The notes under the pieces were generated by a model, which saw only the letters and a list, made by a program, of their open reading frames with translations, made no database searches and had not been told where the DNA came from. Both the position numbers and the translations under genes were made by a program. From NCBI GenBank assembly GCA_025266875.1, contig JALLLT010000009.1, positions 372,001 through 436,000 on the forward strand: DNA of 64,000 nt. Reading direction: 5' to 3'. This DNA comes from Fennellomyces sp. T-0311 (taxonomy: Eukaryota > Mucoromycota > Mucoromycetes > Mucorales > Lichtheimiaceae). Of this stretch, positions 1-10,593 are shown in pieces; position 1 is the first letter of the stretch, and every line of letters begins with the position of its first letter.

Positions 1-393
1 TTTTTATGTCAGAACATTTTTTTCTACCCTCTTTTTCTTCTTCTTTTACCGCAGAAGCCGTTGTGATTATCAAAGGCGCTTGACTGTGAAAAAAGAAAGA
101 ACTGTTGGCTTTGCGATTGCGAGACTGTGTGCAAGATTAACGTACTAGAGCGAGAAGCAGAAGCAGCAGCGGTTGATCGCCATTGCGGAAAGAAAGGTAA
201 GAAAAAAAAAGAAGAGATACGAAACTACAACAGAAAAGGAAGTTCTTGGCCTTTGTTCATGGAACTTTCAACACACATTATGCTTGGTGTAACGCCTAGA
301 AACTGATCCAAGCGGAGTGCGAGCGTGACCTCTCAAGTGTATACGTGTGAGAGAGTTGTGAGTGTTTTTTTTTTCATTCTTGCAACAAAAAAA

Positions 394-1055
394 ATGGAAG
401 ACGATGAGTTGAAAGCGATTCGTGCCAAGCGCATGGCCGAACTCCAAGCTCAAGCCGGTGGCTCGCCTGTAGGTTTCTGTCAAACGTTCGAAGCAAATCA
501 TGTGAAGTAATGGGTCGTAGGGCGGTAGTGGTTTTAGCGGTGGTGGCGCCCCAGCTGCTGGCGGCTCAGCTGCTTCGGGCCAAGACGATGCAGAAAAGAA
601 ACAGTACGTCATAATGGAAAGCAGGGAATGAAGCATTAATAGAATCCATGAATTAGGCAAATGGAAGAGATGCGCCGTAATATGCTCTTTCAGATTTTGG
701 ACAACAATGCCCGCGAACGCCGTAAGAAATGTCATTGGCAAAGTTAATTTTTCCATTCTCATTGTTTTTTCATACGCAGTTGCCCGCATCAACATGGTCA
801 AGGCAGATAAGGCGCGTGCAGTCGAGGATTTGCTGATTCGATTGGCCCAGAGCAACCAGCTACGGAACAAGGTCAGTGAACAGCAATTGATCGATCTTCT
901 TGGTCAGATCAACCAGCAGGAACCAAGCGCATCACAAACTCGCATTGTGGTAAGGTGTACCGCTAAGGGTGGCACGTGACAGTGGCTGATACCATGAGTG
1001 ATAGTACAACCGACGACGTTTCGACGATGATTCGGACGACGAGTACGATCTTTAA
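394..1055 (+). CDS. PDCD5/TFAR19-family DNA-binding protein
   Basis: Small conserved eukaryotic/archaeal protein of the PDCD5 family (human programmed cell death 5, yeast YMR074C), a three-helix-bundle protein with nucleic-acid and chaperone-linked roles. The model has exons at 394-468, 521-603, roughly 658-720, about 780-949 and 1005-1055. The order is right for the family: N-terminal MEDDELKAIRAKRMAEL, a Gly/Ala/Ser-rich linker, EEMRRNMLFQILDNNARER, LARINMVKADKARAVED, then QLRNKVSEQQLIDLLGQI. The last exon gives YNRRRFDDDSDDEYDL and a stop, matching the family's basic-then-acidic tail. That last exon is read only if the intron 950-1004 is removed. Length is about 125 residues, typical of the family. 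The ATG at 394 follows a CAACAAAAAA leader. The downstream neighbour COQ8 is convergent, with a 164-bp AAC/AAT-repeat-rich gap. Confidence 0.9.
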
Positions 1056-1219
1056 AGGGGTCGTACCCTATGCAAAGAACGCCGTGTCCTTTGCGCGTAC
1101 TTTAATATCCCTGATCTGGCATTCATGCATACCGGTCAACAACAACAACAACAGCAATCATAATCATAATAATAAAAAAAAAGAAAAAAACGGTTATCTC
1201 TGGATGACAATGTTACAGG

Positions 1220-3104
1220 TTACAGAGAAAGCCTCTCGACCTCGTCACGCCACACAGCCTTGGTGTCAAACTTGCTGCCGAGTTTGGTGCACAAGAGGAA
1301 AGCGCCCGAGAGCTTCTTGTGCAAGCCGTAAGTTTCGTCTGGCGGCGGTGTCAAGCGATGGCGAAGCATGACAGGAATAGTGTCACGGACGCGACCGGTA
1401 ATCGTCTGCACACCAAAGTCAAAAGTGTCGGGTGCTTCTTTTCGGAAAGGTTCGCCAAGAACCATCACGCTGTCAATATGGGCCTCGCGCATTACCGCAG
1501 TCTCATATCCGGTGACAAAGCCTAGTTTTTCTGAGAATTCCCAGACACCCTCGCGATCACCCGCCGCTGCTGCCTTGAGGATCCGTCCGTACAATGAAAG
1601 GAAATCCGTGCCAAACTCGCGGCACGCGCCAAAGTCAAGCAGCTCCACCTGGCCGCTGCTTGGGTTGTAGAAAAAGTTGCTCCAGTTGGGATCCGTTTGC
1701 ATGAACCGGAACGAGAACACTTCTCGGAGACACAGTCGCAACAGACTTTCGCCAAGCTACAGGTTGCCAAACAAACAATCAGCAATTCCACTATGTCAAC
1801 AAACAAAAAGAGGGCGGGCCCTTCTTACAGTATTACGCAAGCCTTGGTTCTCCATCACAGCTTTGCTGAGCACTCGGCCTTGGAGCCGCTCCAGCACCAG
1901 GATGTTTGGGCTGCATAAATCTTTGTACACCTGCGGAACCTTGTACCGAAGATCATCGCCAATCAATGCACGGTAGCGTTCCGTGTTGTTTGCCTCGCGA
2001 ACGTAATCGCACTCCCACGCTAGCTCTTGCTTGGTGACTCGGATTGTGTTGTCGAGGTACATGCCGCGAGGTAACAGGTTGCTGAACGTCAAAATTGCCA
2101 TCAGATTGTTGAGATCGCTGTCGATGGACTCACGTACGCCAGGGTACTGCACTTTGATCACGACATTTTCTCCTCCTGGAAGCGTTGCCTGATGCACTTG
2201 TCCAATCGATGCAGCTGCAATGGGCACGGGGTCAAACTTCTGAAACTGCGATTGCCAATCTTTCCCCAGCTCTTTGGCCATCACCGCTTCCATCTGCTTT
2301 TGAGGCATGTAATTGGCGCTATCGTGTACTTTGAGCAGCACCTGCTCTATCTGTGGCGGAATCCAACTTTCCGTATCGCTCGCCGCTTGGATGCCTTGGA
2401 TACTTAGCATTTGTCCCATCTTGAGTGCCGCACCGCGCATTCTCGATATCTTGTCAACAAGCAAATCCACGTTACGTTCGCTCAGAATCACAGATCCTTG
2501 CTTGTTTTTCGATAAACCAGTGGCCCGCTTGAATGATTCGTTGATGGCACCCACACCCAATCCCATACCAAGTGTGCCGTAATGCCATAATCGACCCGCA
2601 CGCGTAGTAGGTATCCGTGACTCTTTTAATGCTTTGCGTTGTTCCAGGGGCTATCGACGAAATAAATCAATGAGGAAGTCTAATCAAAAAGCCGATTATA
2701 AATACCATTACCTCTTGTGCAATGGCCTCATAAACAGGTTGGTTCGATACAGCTTCTAGTTGTTCAGCGAATTGGGCTATTTCCGGGTCAACTTGCTTTA
2801 TGCTGGCGTCAAGGTGGTCAGTTGTTGGGGTTGCGACTGGTTCTTCTTTTGGCTCTACGGGCAGTTTCTCAGCTACGATCGGTTCCTCTTGCTGAGGTAC
2901 AACAGGTTGCTCAGGCCCATTTTGTTGTTCAGCGGGTGATTGTTGTTGTTGGACATGGGTTGGCGGGGTAATGGGCGTAGGATTGAAAAGACTCGAAGTG
3001 ACAATGTGCTTGCAAAGTGCTTCTCGTTGACTTTCCAGGAACGCGGTACCGACTCTAGTAATGGCGGACGCGACGCAGTAAAGATCGGTTGCGTTGCGCG
3101 ACAT
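1220..3104 (-). CDS. COQ8: COQ8/ADCK-type atypical kinase (ubiquinone biosynthesis)
   Basis: UbiB/ADCK protein-kinase-like ATPase of the mitochondrial inner membrane, needed for stability of the coenzyme Q synthome. The first exon (start ATG at 3104) encodes a variable N-terminus rich in Pro, Gln and Glu. After an intron near 2655-2707 comes a segment with ESRIPTTRAGRLWHYGTLG, the conserved stretch just before the kinase fold. The invariant KxGQ motif is visible as ALKMGQMLSIQ and the Ala-rich nucleotide loop as PIAAASIGQVHQA, followed by VVIKVQYPGV with the ATP-site Lys. A further intron near 1745-1806 separates LERLQGRVLSKAV from RLCLREVFSFRFMQTDPNW, and LLDFGACREF is the metal-binding DFG equivalent. 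The stop is at 1220-1222. Size (about 560 residues) and motif order are those of Coq8p/ADCK3. A COQ11-like gene lies 22 kb away. Confidence 0.93.
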
Positions 3105-4098
3105 TGTTTCCTGGGCAACTGACAGCTGTTGCTTTCATTTTTCTGCTCCGCCATACAAAAAAAAAACAAAAATTCGTTTGTTCGTTGCCCCAATACAAGT
3201 AAATTGGCATAATGAATTCAGCAAATAACAATATGAGTCATCCTTGCGAACAGCATTCACTTGCAAGTAAGCTATTATGAAAGACATGTCGTAAGAGAAT
3301 GTGGTGCCTCGATTATGTTCAATTTTCATAAGCTCGCCAAGGAGTATGGGATCACAAATGTATGTTTTCTTCCGCGTGGTTAATATAAATAGGCCCATAG
3401 AGTTGGATGGGGTTCCTCATATGAGCACAATGACTAAAATACATGATGTCTTGTCCAACAGCAATCAAATTTTTAGCTCGGATATTTGAACCACATGAAA
3501 ACCAGGGAGAGTTGAAGGTGCGGTCGAGCACGTTAATAACAAAACTGAGTTCATTTCTAATAACAGAACATTTCGCCGATATGATTTTTTTCTTTAGATA
3601 AACTGTAGTCGGATTTGTAATCTTTGCATTATATCAGAAGGTCCCAATCGATTGATCAGTGCGCAGCCGTTTATTAGGCGTCTATCTTGATTAGCTATAT
3701 TTACCGCTGATATATCACATAAAATGAATCATGTTACCAACCCTGGTAACTATGACAAACCAGGCACACTTTATCATAAATTGCCGTTTTTAATATACAG
3801 TGATAAGCAACAACAAAAACAAACAAAAAAAAAAAGATTCTGCCATACACCGTGAATGATTGGATCTCGCAAGGATTGGCCTACTTTCTTGTGTCACGGT
3901 GTGTGCGCACATCCCGTCGTGGGTTCCAAGTCCGGCGCCTTGGTTGGGTTCAAATTATCTTGTCGTTCGGATTTCACATGCTAAAGAAATAGAACATAAA
4001 AAAAAGACCAAATGAAATGCTGCTTTGACCCAGCCCTTCTTTTTCTCCTTTCTTTATTTCTTTTTATACATATACATATATATATATAAACAAAAACT
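3105..4098. other. Intergenic region, no gene recognised
   Basis: About 1 kb of AT-rich sequence between the divergent COQ8 and MIT-domain genes, presumably containing both promoters. Short open frames exist on both strands but none has family-like residues or convincing splice partners. A short perfect 7-bp inverted repeat, GTTACCA...TGGTAAC, lies near 3732-3750. A run of alternating TA (around 4068-4090) sits directly before the MIT-gene start codon. Confidence 0.5.
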
Positions 4099-5527
4099 AT
4101 GCCATTCCTAGGGTCATCAAAGAGCAATAGTAAACGACGATCACATACACCTACATCTGCACCTTCGTCACTATTATCACGTCTACCACTCAATGCATCA
4201 TCACCCGCGGTCTACTATTCGAATGCAAACGCAAGCAGTTCGAATGTGGCGACTCCGCGTATGAATCGAAGTACGGATTATACAGGCAGTAGTAGCAGCA
4301 CCAGCAATCCGCCGCCACCCTATGACTACAGGTCCAACAGCCCGGTGCCGACCCCGAGCACCTCCTGGACATCCGAAATGAGCGTATTGGCCGATAAAAT
4401 CAGAGACGACGCAGCCGCCTTATCTTCACAACCACCCGAAGTGTTGGATCGGAGGAGCATCTCTCAAGGCATGAAACTTGTTGCCATTGCCGCTGACGAA
4501 TATGAGGATGGCAACATGACTGTCGCTCTTGATATCTATCTATCAGGCATTGATAAAATCCTCATGGCCTTGCCAAGTAAGTTCTTTAATTACGAAGAAA
4601 AAAAAAAGGAATCTAGACTCTTACCACTCTATTTATATAGACAAAACTGATCCAAAAACGAAATTTGCTTTGAGAGAAAAATTGACAAGGTAAAAAAAAA
4701 AAAAAGTTGTTTGTCCCCAAAAAAAGGTGCTGAATTTTGTTTATAGTGTGGAAGAACGCGTGGGTATCCTCAACATTGCCAGTCAACATCGACAAAAACG
4801 ATTACAACAGTTCTTAGAGGGTGAATTAGAGGAGGAAAAGAAGCCATCGTTATTCGACTCGTTCGGCTTGTCTCGGATCACGACAACAATCGGTACCATC
4901 ACAACAATTGCCAGTAGCCGAATATACACGTCTTCCTCCTCCGACACGTCGCAATTGCAACAGCACGCACAAAACATTGCACCTGTATCCGATCCTGTTG
5001 AACGATTCAAACAATTCGGTCAGTTCGTTATCAATGCAACGGTTGCATGTGCCATCTTGATCAAACAGAGTCCGCTGCCAGGTAAACTTTTTTTGGGGGG
5101 TGGGGTTATGCCAGAGAGAGAGAGAGTTGAGGGATCGACTCTATAAATTTCATTCACATTAACACCACACTAAACCCAAAATGTAGACATTGCTTATTTC
5201 ATGTTTGGTTATCTCGTTCAGATCCTGTTCTGGATCGACGGTCAATACCATGTTGCTCAAAAGGCACAAGATATTGGTGTCGAGTGTGTCAAGTTATTCC
5301 TCAAGGCGGATGAACAGTATCGGATTCATGAGTTCGCTTCCGAGGCTCTCTATATGCTTATCGCGGCGGCACTCAAGGCGGCGGTGGCTTACAAAGAAAC
5401 ACCCGGCTTCCGAGACCCGGTCATGATGCAACCGCAATCGACACTTGAATTCCTTGACGAAGAAGAGGATCATCCTGATTGTGGCCCACCATCACCCGCT
5501 AAATCCAGAGTGCCCTGGATCTGGTAA
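4099..5527 (+). CDS. MIT-domain protein, conserved fungal type
   Basis: Probable endosomal/ESCRT-associated adaptor, inferred from an MIT (microtubule interacting and trafficking) domain. Exon 1 (from ATG 4099) begins with a Ser/Pro/Asn-rich low-complexity region, then at about residue 115 the MIT helices start (SISQGMKLVAIAADEYED, DIYLSGIDKILMALP). After an intron comes NKTDPKTKFALREKLT, and after another SVEERVGILNIASQ, which complete the three-helix MIT fold. All junctions keep frame with GT-AG introns. The rest, including FGQFVINATVACAILIKQS and, after an intron near 5082-5186, DIAYFMFGYLVQILFWIDG, is helical and partly hydrophobic, ending ...KSRVPWIW at the stop 5525-5527. The C-terminal helical module is conserved-looking but I cannot name it. 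Specific function is unknown. Confidence 0.75.
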
Positions 5528-6031
5528 ATTTCATTTCCACTTTGCTATACTCTCTTACTTATTACTACAGTTTCCTCTCTTCTTTCCTTTTTTCTTTTTT
5601 AAAAAACCCTCTCACAAACACCTTTTCTCATGATATAGGTAGTATTTTTTTGTATGACTTTTTTGATTTTTTGTGTTGCATTTTTTTTTTTTCGCTTGTC
5701 CGTAATACCCACGTTTTAAAGATTATATACTGCAATGTTTGTGTACCTTCTAATAACGTAACCCATATGATGCAAACATTCAAATAAGTTTGGGGATCTG
5801 TGTTTTTGTGTTACAGTTAAAGTTGAGAAGTGAGAGGGGGGTTGTGCCCCATTCACTTTTTTTTTCTCCATGCTGTCAAGGAATTCGACTCCTGACCATT
5901 GAGAACCGATCGACGTTTTCAAGTGTATATTTGACTGGTCCACGTCCCATCACGCTGTCAGCTGGATCATTCAAATATTCCCGTAACTTTTTGTTATACA
6001 ACTAAAGCGATTATTTTTACGTGTGTGCGTG
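5528..6031. other. Intergenic region between convergent genes
   Basis: T-rich 3' flank of the MIT-domain gene followed by the 3' flank of the TAPT1 gene. Poly-T and poly-A runs would fit cleavage and polyadenylation signals. No credible coding region is seen. Confidence 0.5.
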
Positions 6032-8251
6032 TTAATGAAGTGTCATTTGGATAGCAGACAGATTTTGATGTATTACCTCCTCATCCTTGTTCATTTCTTT
6101 CACTTCTTGGTCCTTTTCAGTATCCGCCTTGTCACGCTCAGTCATGCTGGCATAACGACGGTAGGCGTAACCGAGTAAATTGATTCCGACAAAGACTTTG
6201 AGTGCCAGCAGACTAGTGTAGAGTTAGTATATCGAGCAAATATGAGCTTAGTAAAGCTTTATGATTTACCAAACGGCTAGCAGCGCCACAATCAGCACTT
6301 GTCCAACGATCCGAAGCACTCGGTCTAATCCCTTTTCCAACCATCCGTAACGTATCAATGAAGCAATAACGAGTCGAACACGTGTCGGAAGTAGCCATCC
6401 GATGAAACTTCGATGATCAGCTAACGAGCCGAACACGCCTTGCACAATAAACGAAGCAGCTGTAGAAGCTCCTTGGTCATCACCATGACCCACCATCATT
6501 GGTAGGAGTTGTTGGATCATGCGAATATGCTATTATGGGAATATCAGAAAAAGCGATTACACAAAAAGCTTAATAACTCACTAGACATGCTAGAGGAAGT
6601 GCAGGGAACCCGATACGCCGTGAGACAACCGGCGATTGGTCAATAAAAGCCTAGCACGAGTCGTTAGTTGAGAAAATATTTAATATATTGCTCCATGTGA
6701 TTATTTACATTTCTTGTTCGTCCGCTGAGCCGCCCTGGGCTCCCAACAACTAAATCTTTGCATAAGACGTCGACGTATTTGCCATAAATGGATGGTCGGA
6801 TTTGATTGAATTTTGTAATAAACGCATGCTTGAGCCAATCCACTATCAATTCCGAAGCTATCACCATGACTACGGGTGTCATGAGAGCATTGAGCGTGGT
6901 GGTTGCGGGCAATTTGATAAGAGGTACAAAAGTGGAAGGGAGAATCGACGACGGAGACGATTCGGATAACTCCATCACGTTACGTAGTGTAATAATAATC
7001 AAGAATGCCACTTGCTGGAATCGTTCCACCATATCTATGGGTTGTTTAAGTAATCTTTTATGTGTGAACTCCACGCATTCATCGTACCGCTGCAGCTCAA
7101 CTGGAAAAGGTTTTCCCGTTCAAACTTCTTAAACACAGATTGCTTAATTTCCACAAATTGATTGGATATAAGCAAGGACAGCAGCGCATTGGAGTAAAAG
7201 TTGATGGCAACGTTTAGCGTAATCATTTCAAAGAACAGCACGACGGTGTGGACGACTATTTGCTGTTAGCCAATGTAGCAATTTTTTGGTTTCAAAAGAT
7301 CCCTTACCCATATAGCCGGTGGCCAGGATGAACAAGGTCACTGGCCTGAGCTGTTGCTTGGCATAACTGGTAAGGTTGGCATGTTCCTGGTTGCCCAGTG
7401 TGGACTTTGAAAATAACGCGTCCAATATATCGCCACCGACGGAGCAGCACAGCTTGTCAAACACCTCCAAGCAATTGAACACTACGTAGAGCTTGAGCAC
7501 GGCCTGCCCGCGGATTGAATGGTAGATACGCGACGGATCGAACGTTGACATGACGACACATGTGATTAACGAAATGAAGCCCTTAAGCAAATCACATTTC
7601 TGGGAAGGTCGTAAGGATCTTTTGCTTAAAGACACGCGGCAGGTTTTAGAAGAAATGTCACCTTACAATTTTGGCCGGTTACCTGTCATGACTGGCGTAG
7701 AAATTATGGCGCAAACATTCGATATAGTGGTATAGCGCCAGACAGAAGCGCAGAGGGAGGATGGTGAAGGTATAGAGGAACGAGTCGAGACAGACAACAA
7801 AGCCAAAGCCCATGAGCTTCTCGATGGCGGCTGGGACACCGAGGAAATTGGTGATCCGCTCACGCTTGATTTCCTGTGTGCTGTCGAAATCTGATACGGT
7901 TAATTCGTCCCGCAAATAGTCCCAGAACGAGAACGACACATCGTCCGCATCGTCCTTGTGGTCGGCGGACTGAGCTGAAAGTGGAGGAGAGGATGAAGAG
8001 GGTGTTAAAGGAGCGGGAGGAGACAGTGGCGAGAGTGGGGTCTTGCCCGCCTTGCGTTTCTTTTTCTTTTTGCTCGTGGTATGTAAGGGCGGGCGGTGGT
8101 TCTGATCTAACAGTGTGAATGTGTTGTGGTTGGGAGGCACAAGAGGAGACGTGCGCACAACTGGCTTTGTGCTCGGTAATGACGACGATCGTGATAATTG
8201 CTGGCTTTGCAAATGCTTTCGACGTCGTGGTTGTTGAAAGCCATCGTCCAT
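6032..8251 (-). CDS. TAPT1/EMP65-family multi-pass membrane protein
   Basis: Member of the TAPT1 (DUF747) family; yeast Emp65 is an ER membrane protein working with Slp1 in folding and quality control. The N-terminus (ATG at 8251; an in-frame ATG at 8284 is possible) is a low-complexity, Lys/Pro/Ser-rich cytosolic region. The family signature begins with SFWDYLRDELTVSDFD, then ERITNFLGVPAAIEKLMGFG and a first hydrophobic segment. Later exons carry IRGQAVLKLYVVFNCLEVFD, MITLNVAINFYSNALLSLLIS, VAFLIIITLRNVMELSES and ELIVDWLKHAFITKFN, all diagnostic of TAPT1. At least five introns are present. The last exon reads KVFVGINLLGYAYRRYASM and an acidic/basic tail; I used the stop at 6032-6034, but a GAG|GTAATA donor just before could add another exon, so the 3' end is provisional. 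Confidence 0.88.
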
Positions 8252-8318
8252 GGTGTGTGCGGGGAGGAAAAAGCAAGAGCGCACGGTCTATTCAGTCACG
8301 ACACCCTTTTACTTTGCC

Positions 8319-10428
8319 ATGTTTCCCTCCACTGGCCTGTTTAAAAAGATCACTTGTCCCGAGTATCCGAAATGTTCACGCATCGCCTGTGTCTTTTCGC
8401 ACGCACCACCATCAAGCAAGCATTTTGTCCATGAGATGTAAAAAGAAAAGAAGACGATCCGATCGCTCATTATGCATCGTTTAGATCCTCCACCTCAGGC
8501 AGGCACCAAACGAAAGTTAAAGACATCCGATGCAGAGCATTCAGGTAAACTCTGATTCTTTGATTAGGAATGGCATTCCAAAAAAGAAAAACTGTCATTA
8601 TAGTCAAAAAGAAATCTGTGCAGCGAGAGCCAACAAAGCAAACTAATCGATCACCAAGTACTATTCCACGTCCTGTAAAGGCACCACCACAGCCGACTTC
8701 CACTGCTCGACCGCGTGTATCTCAGCCACTTGCACCAACATCTCGCAGTGCCACAACAGCAACTAGTCGCGCGCCTACTCAAAAACCTGCCACTGCAAAA
8801 CCCGTCGTAGCAAAGCCTGCAGTTGCATCCGGCATCAGCACGCAACCAGCTATTGCACCAGCAGGCGGTTCACGGCGGATAGCTCATCAAGCAGCGGTAT
8901 GTGGGATTTGGTGTGTCAATAAAAAAAAGAAAGCTAAAGTCGGTAGTATAGTTCGCAGCTGCTCCAACTGGACCCCCTACCATCTTACCTGCTCTCAAGT
9001 CGCATGCACCACTTAGGATGCGTCAGGTACAGCATGGCTGAATTGGATCCAGAAAAAGAAAAGGCCAATTGAACTTTAATAGATGATATCCAAACGAGTC
9101 TACGAACAGTTCCTACGAATTTACGAGCCCCTTCTGGTCACCAACCCCACACTCGCGACGGAGCATGCAAAGACGCAAGAAGCAGACATACTTGAAAAGA
9201 CAGCCAACCAAGCTGGATACAAACAGATGGCCACCAATATCCTCATGAATCTGAAAAAGCGGCCTGTGGCACAGGATGAGGAGGATGTTGGCATTGATGG
9301 TGTCTGGGTTGAACCGGGCCAAAGAGTGCAGAATTCTGCAATTACTGCGGAGAAGGCTGCACAATGCGTGTTGACAGAGGAGCAGATGGAGCAGATGAAT
9401 TATCCCTCGGCATCCATGCTGGAAGGTGGTATTGGAGAGACAATTGGGTCGAAAAAGAAATGCGATCGATGCAAAACGGAATATGTGGTCAAGGATGTGT
9501 TGCAGGAGGAGGACCTTGAAGTGTGCAAGTTCCACTACGGACGCATGCGGATGGTGATGAGTCGCGGTGAAAAGTTGAGACAATATACATGCTGCGATGA
9601 GTCATTTGGTAGTATGGGATGCGTGAAAGGACCTCATGTCTACAAAGGTAACACAAAAGGCACGTTTGCATAATGGTAATATTAAAGTTATGTGCAGACG
9701 AGACAACCAAGGACTTGCATGCAAAGGTTCCGTTCGTATCAACACCGGAAGCTGGAACTGCGCCGGAACCGCGAGCTGTTGTCGCTTTAGATTGTGAAAT
9801 GGTAACCCTTAAAAGGATATGATCGAGTCTTTCTAAGTGCTCATTTGAAACGGTATAGGCATACACAACAGCAGGCATGGAATTGGTACGCTTGACCGCG
9901 ATCGATGAGAACTGTAAAACGCTGCTGGACGAACTTGTGTTTCCTTCACATATGATTGTGGATCTCAACACACGGTACAGCGGTATTCAAACATTGGCAG
10001 GAGCAAAGCATAATTTGGATAGTGTTCGCAAAGAGCTGTTCAAGTATGTGGATGCCAACACAATCCTTCTCGGTCACGGATTGGAGAACGACATGAATGC
10101 CCTGCGGGTAAAAGTGGAATAGACAGGATAGTTGTGTGCTATACTGATTACTTATGCAAAACAGTTACTCCATCCAAAGATCATTGACACTGTTGCAGTA
10201 AGTACATAGCGGATGATCAACTATAAGCTTCCTATTGACCATTTTATATAGCTTTTCCCTCATCCCAAGGGTCTTCCTTTCCGCTACGGCTTGCGCGTGC
10301 TTTCAACAAAAATTCTTCAAAAGTTTATCCAGGACAGCAGCGACGGCCACGATTCATTCGAGGATGCCAAAACATGTGTGGATCTACTGGAAAAGTTCTT
10401 AAAATCCCCTCAGGGCCGGCAATTGTAG
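8319..10428 (+). CDS. REX3/REXO1-type 3'-5' RNA exonuclease (DEDDh)
   Basis: RNA exonuclease of the Rex3/REXO1 group, acting in trimming of small structured RNAs. It starts MFPSTGLFKKITCPEYPKC, with the CCCH-like zinc finger (C-x5-C-x4-C-x3-H) seen in fungal Rex3. A Pro/Ala/Thr-rich linker follows (8570-8895), then an N-terminal helical module from about 9083 and a zinc-binding segment with CDRCKTEYVV...C. The nuclease core has ExoI VVALDCEM (DE motif), ExoII around LLGHGLENDMNALR, and ExoIII HDSFEDAKTCVDLLEKF with the catalytic H/D. The protein ends SPQGRQL, stop 10426-10428. At least six introns are implied. The first exon-exon join is not solved: the frame after the donor near 8440 does not match the frame of the 8490-8550 exon with simple GT-AG sites, so a cryptic splice or sequence error is possible. 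Gene overlaps no neighbour. Confidence 0.87.
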
Positions 10429-10593
10429 GTGGTGTAAATACTTTTTTTTACGGAAGTGGGGTGGAATGCATGACAATAAATCAAAGGAAAAGAAGAAAGC
10501 AATTGATTAAGTAGTAGAACGGAAACGGAGGTATATGCTAAGATGAAAGGTGTTGTGGAATAGCGTGTGGGAATCACATTACAAATGAATTGT

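Noticed and set aside
3135..3489. Overlapping short open frames on both strands upstream of COQ8
   Set aside because: AT-rich, no family features, overlapping in opposite directions within a promoter region.
3838..3960. A GGGTTCAAAT-like word considered as a tRNA B box
   Set aside because: No matching A box, anticodon stem or acceptor stem could be drawn around it.
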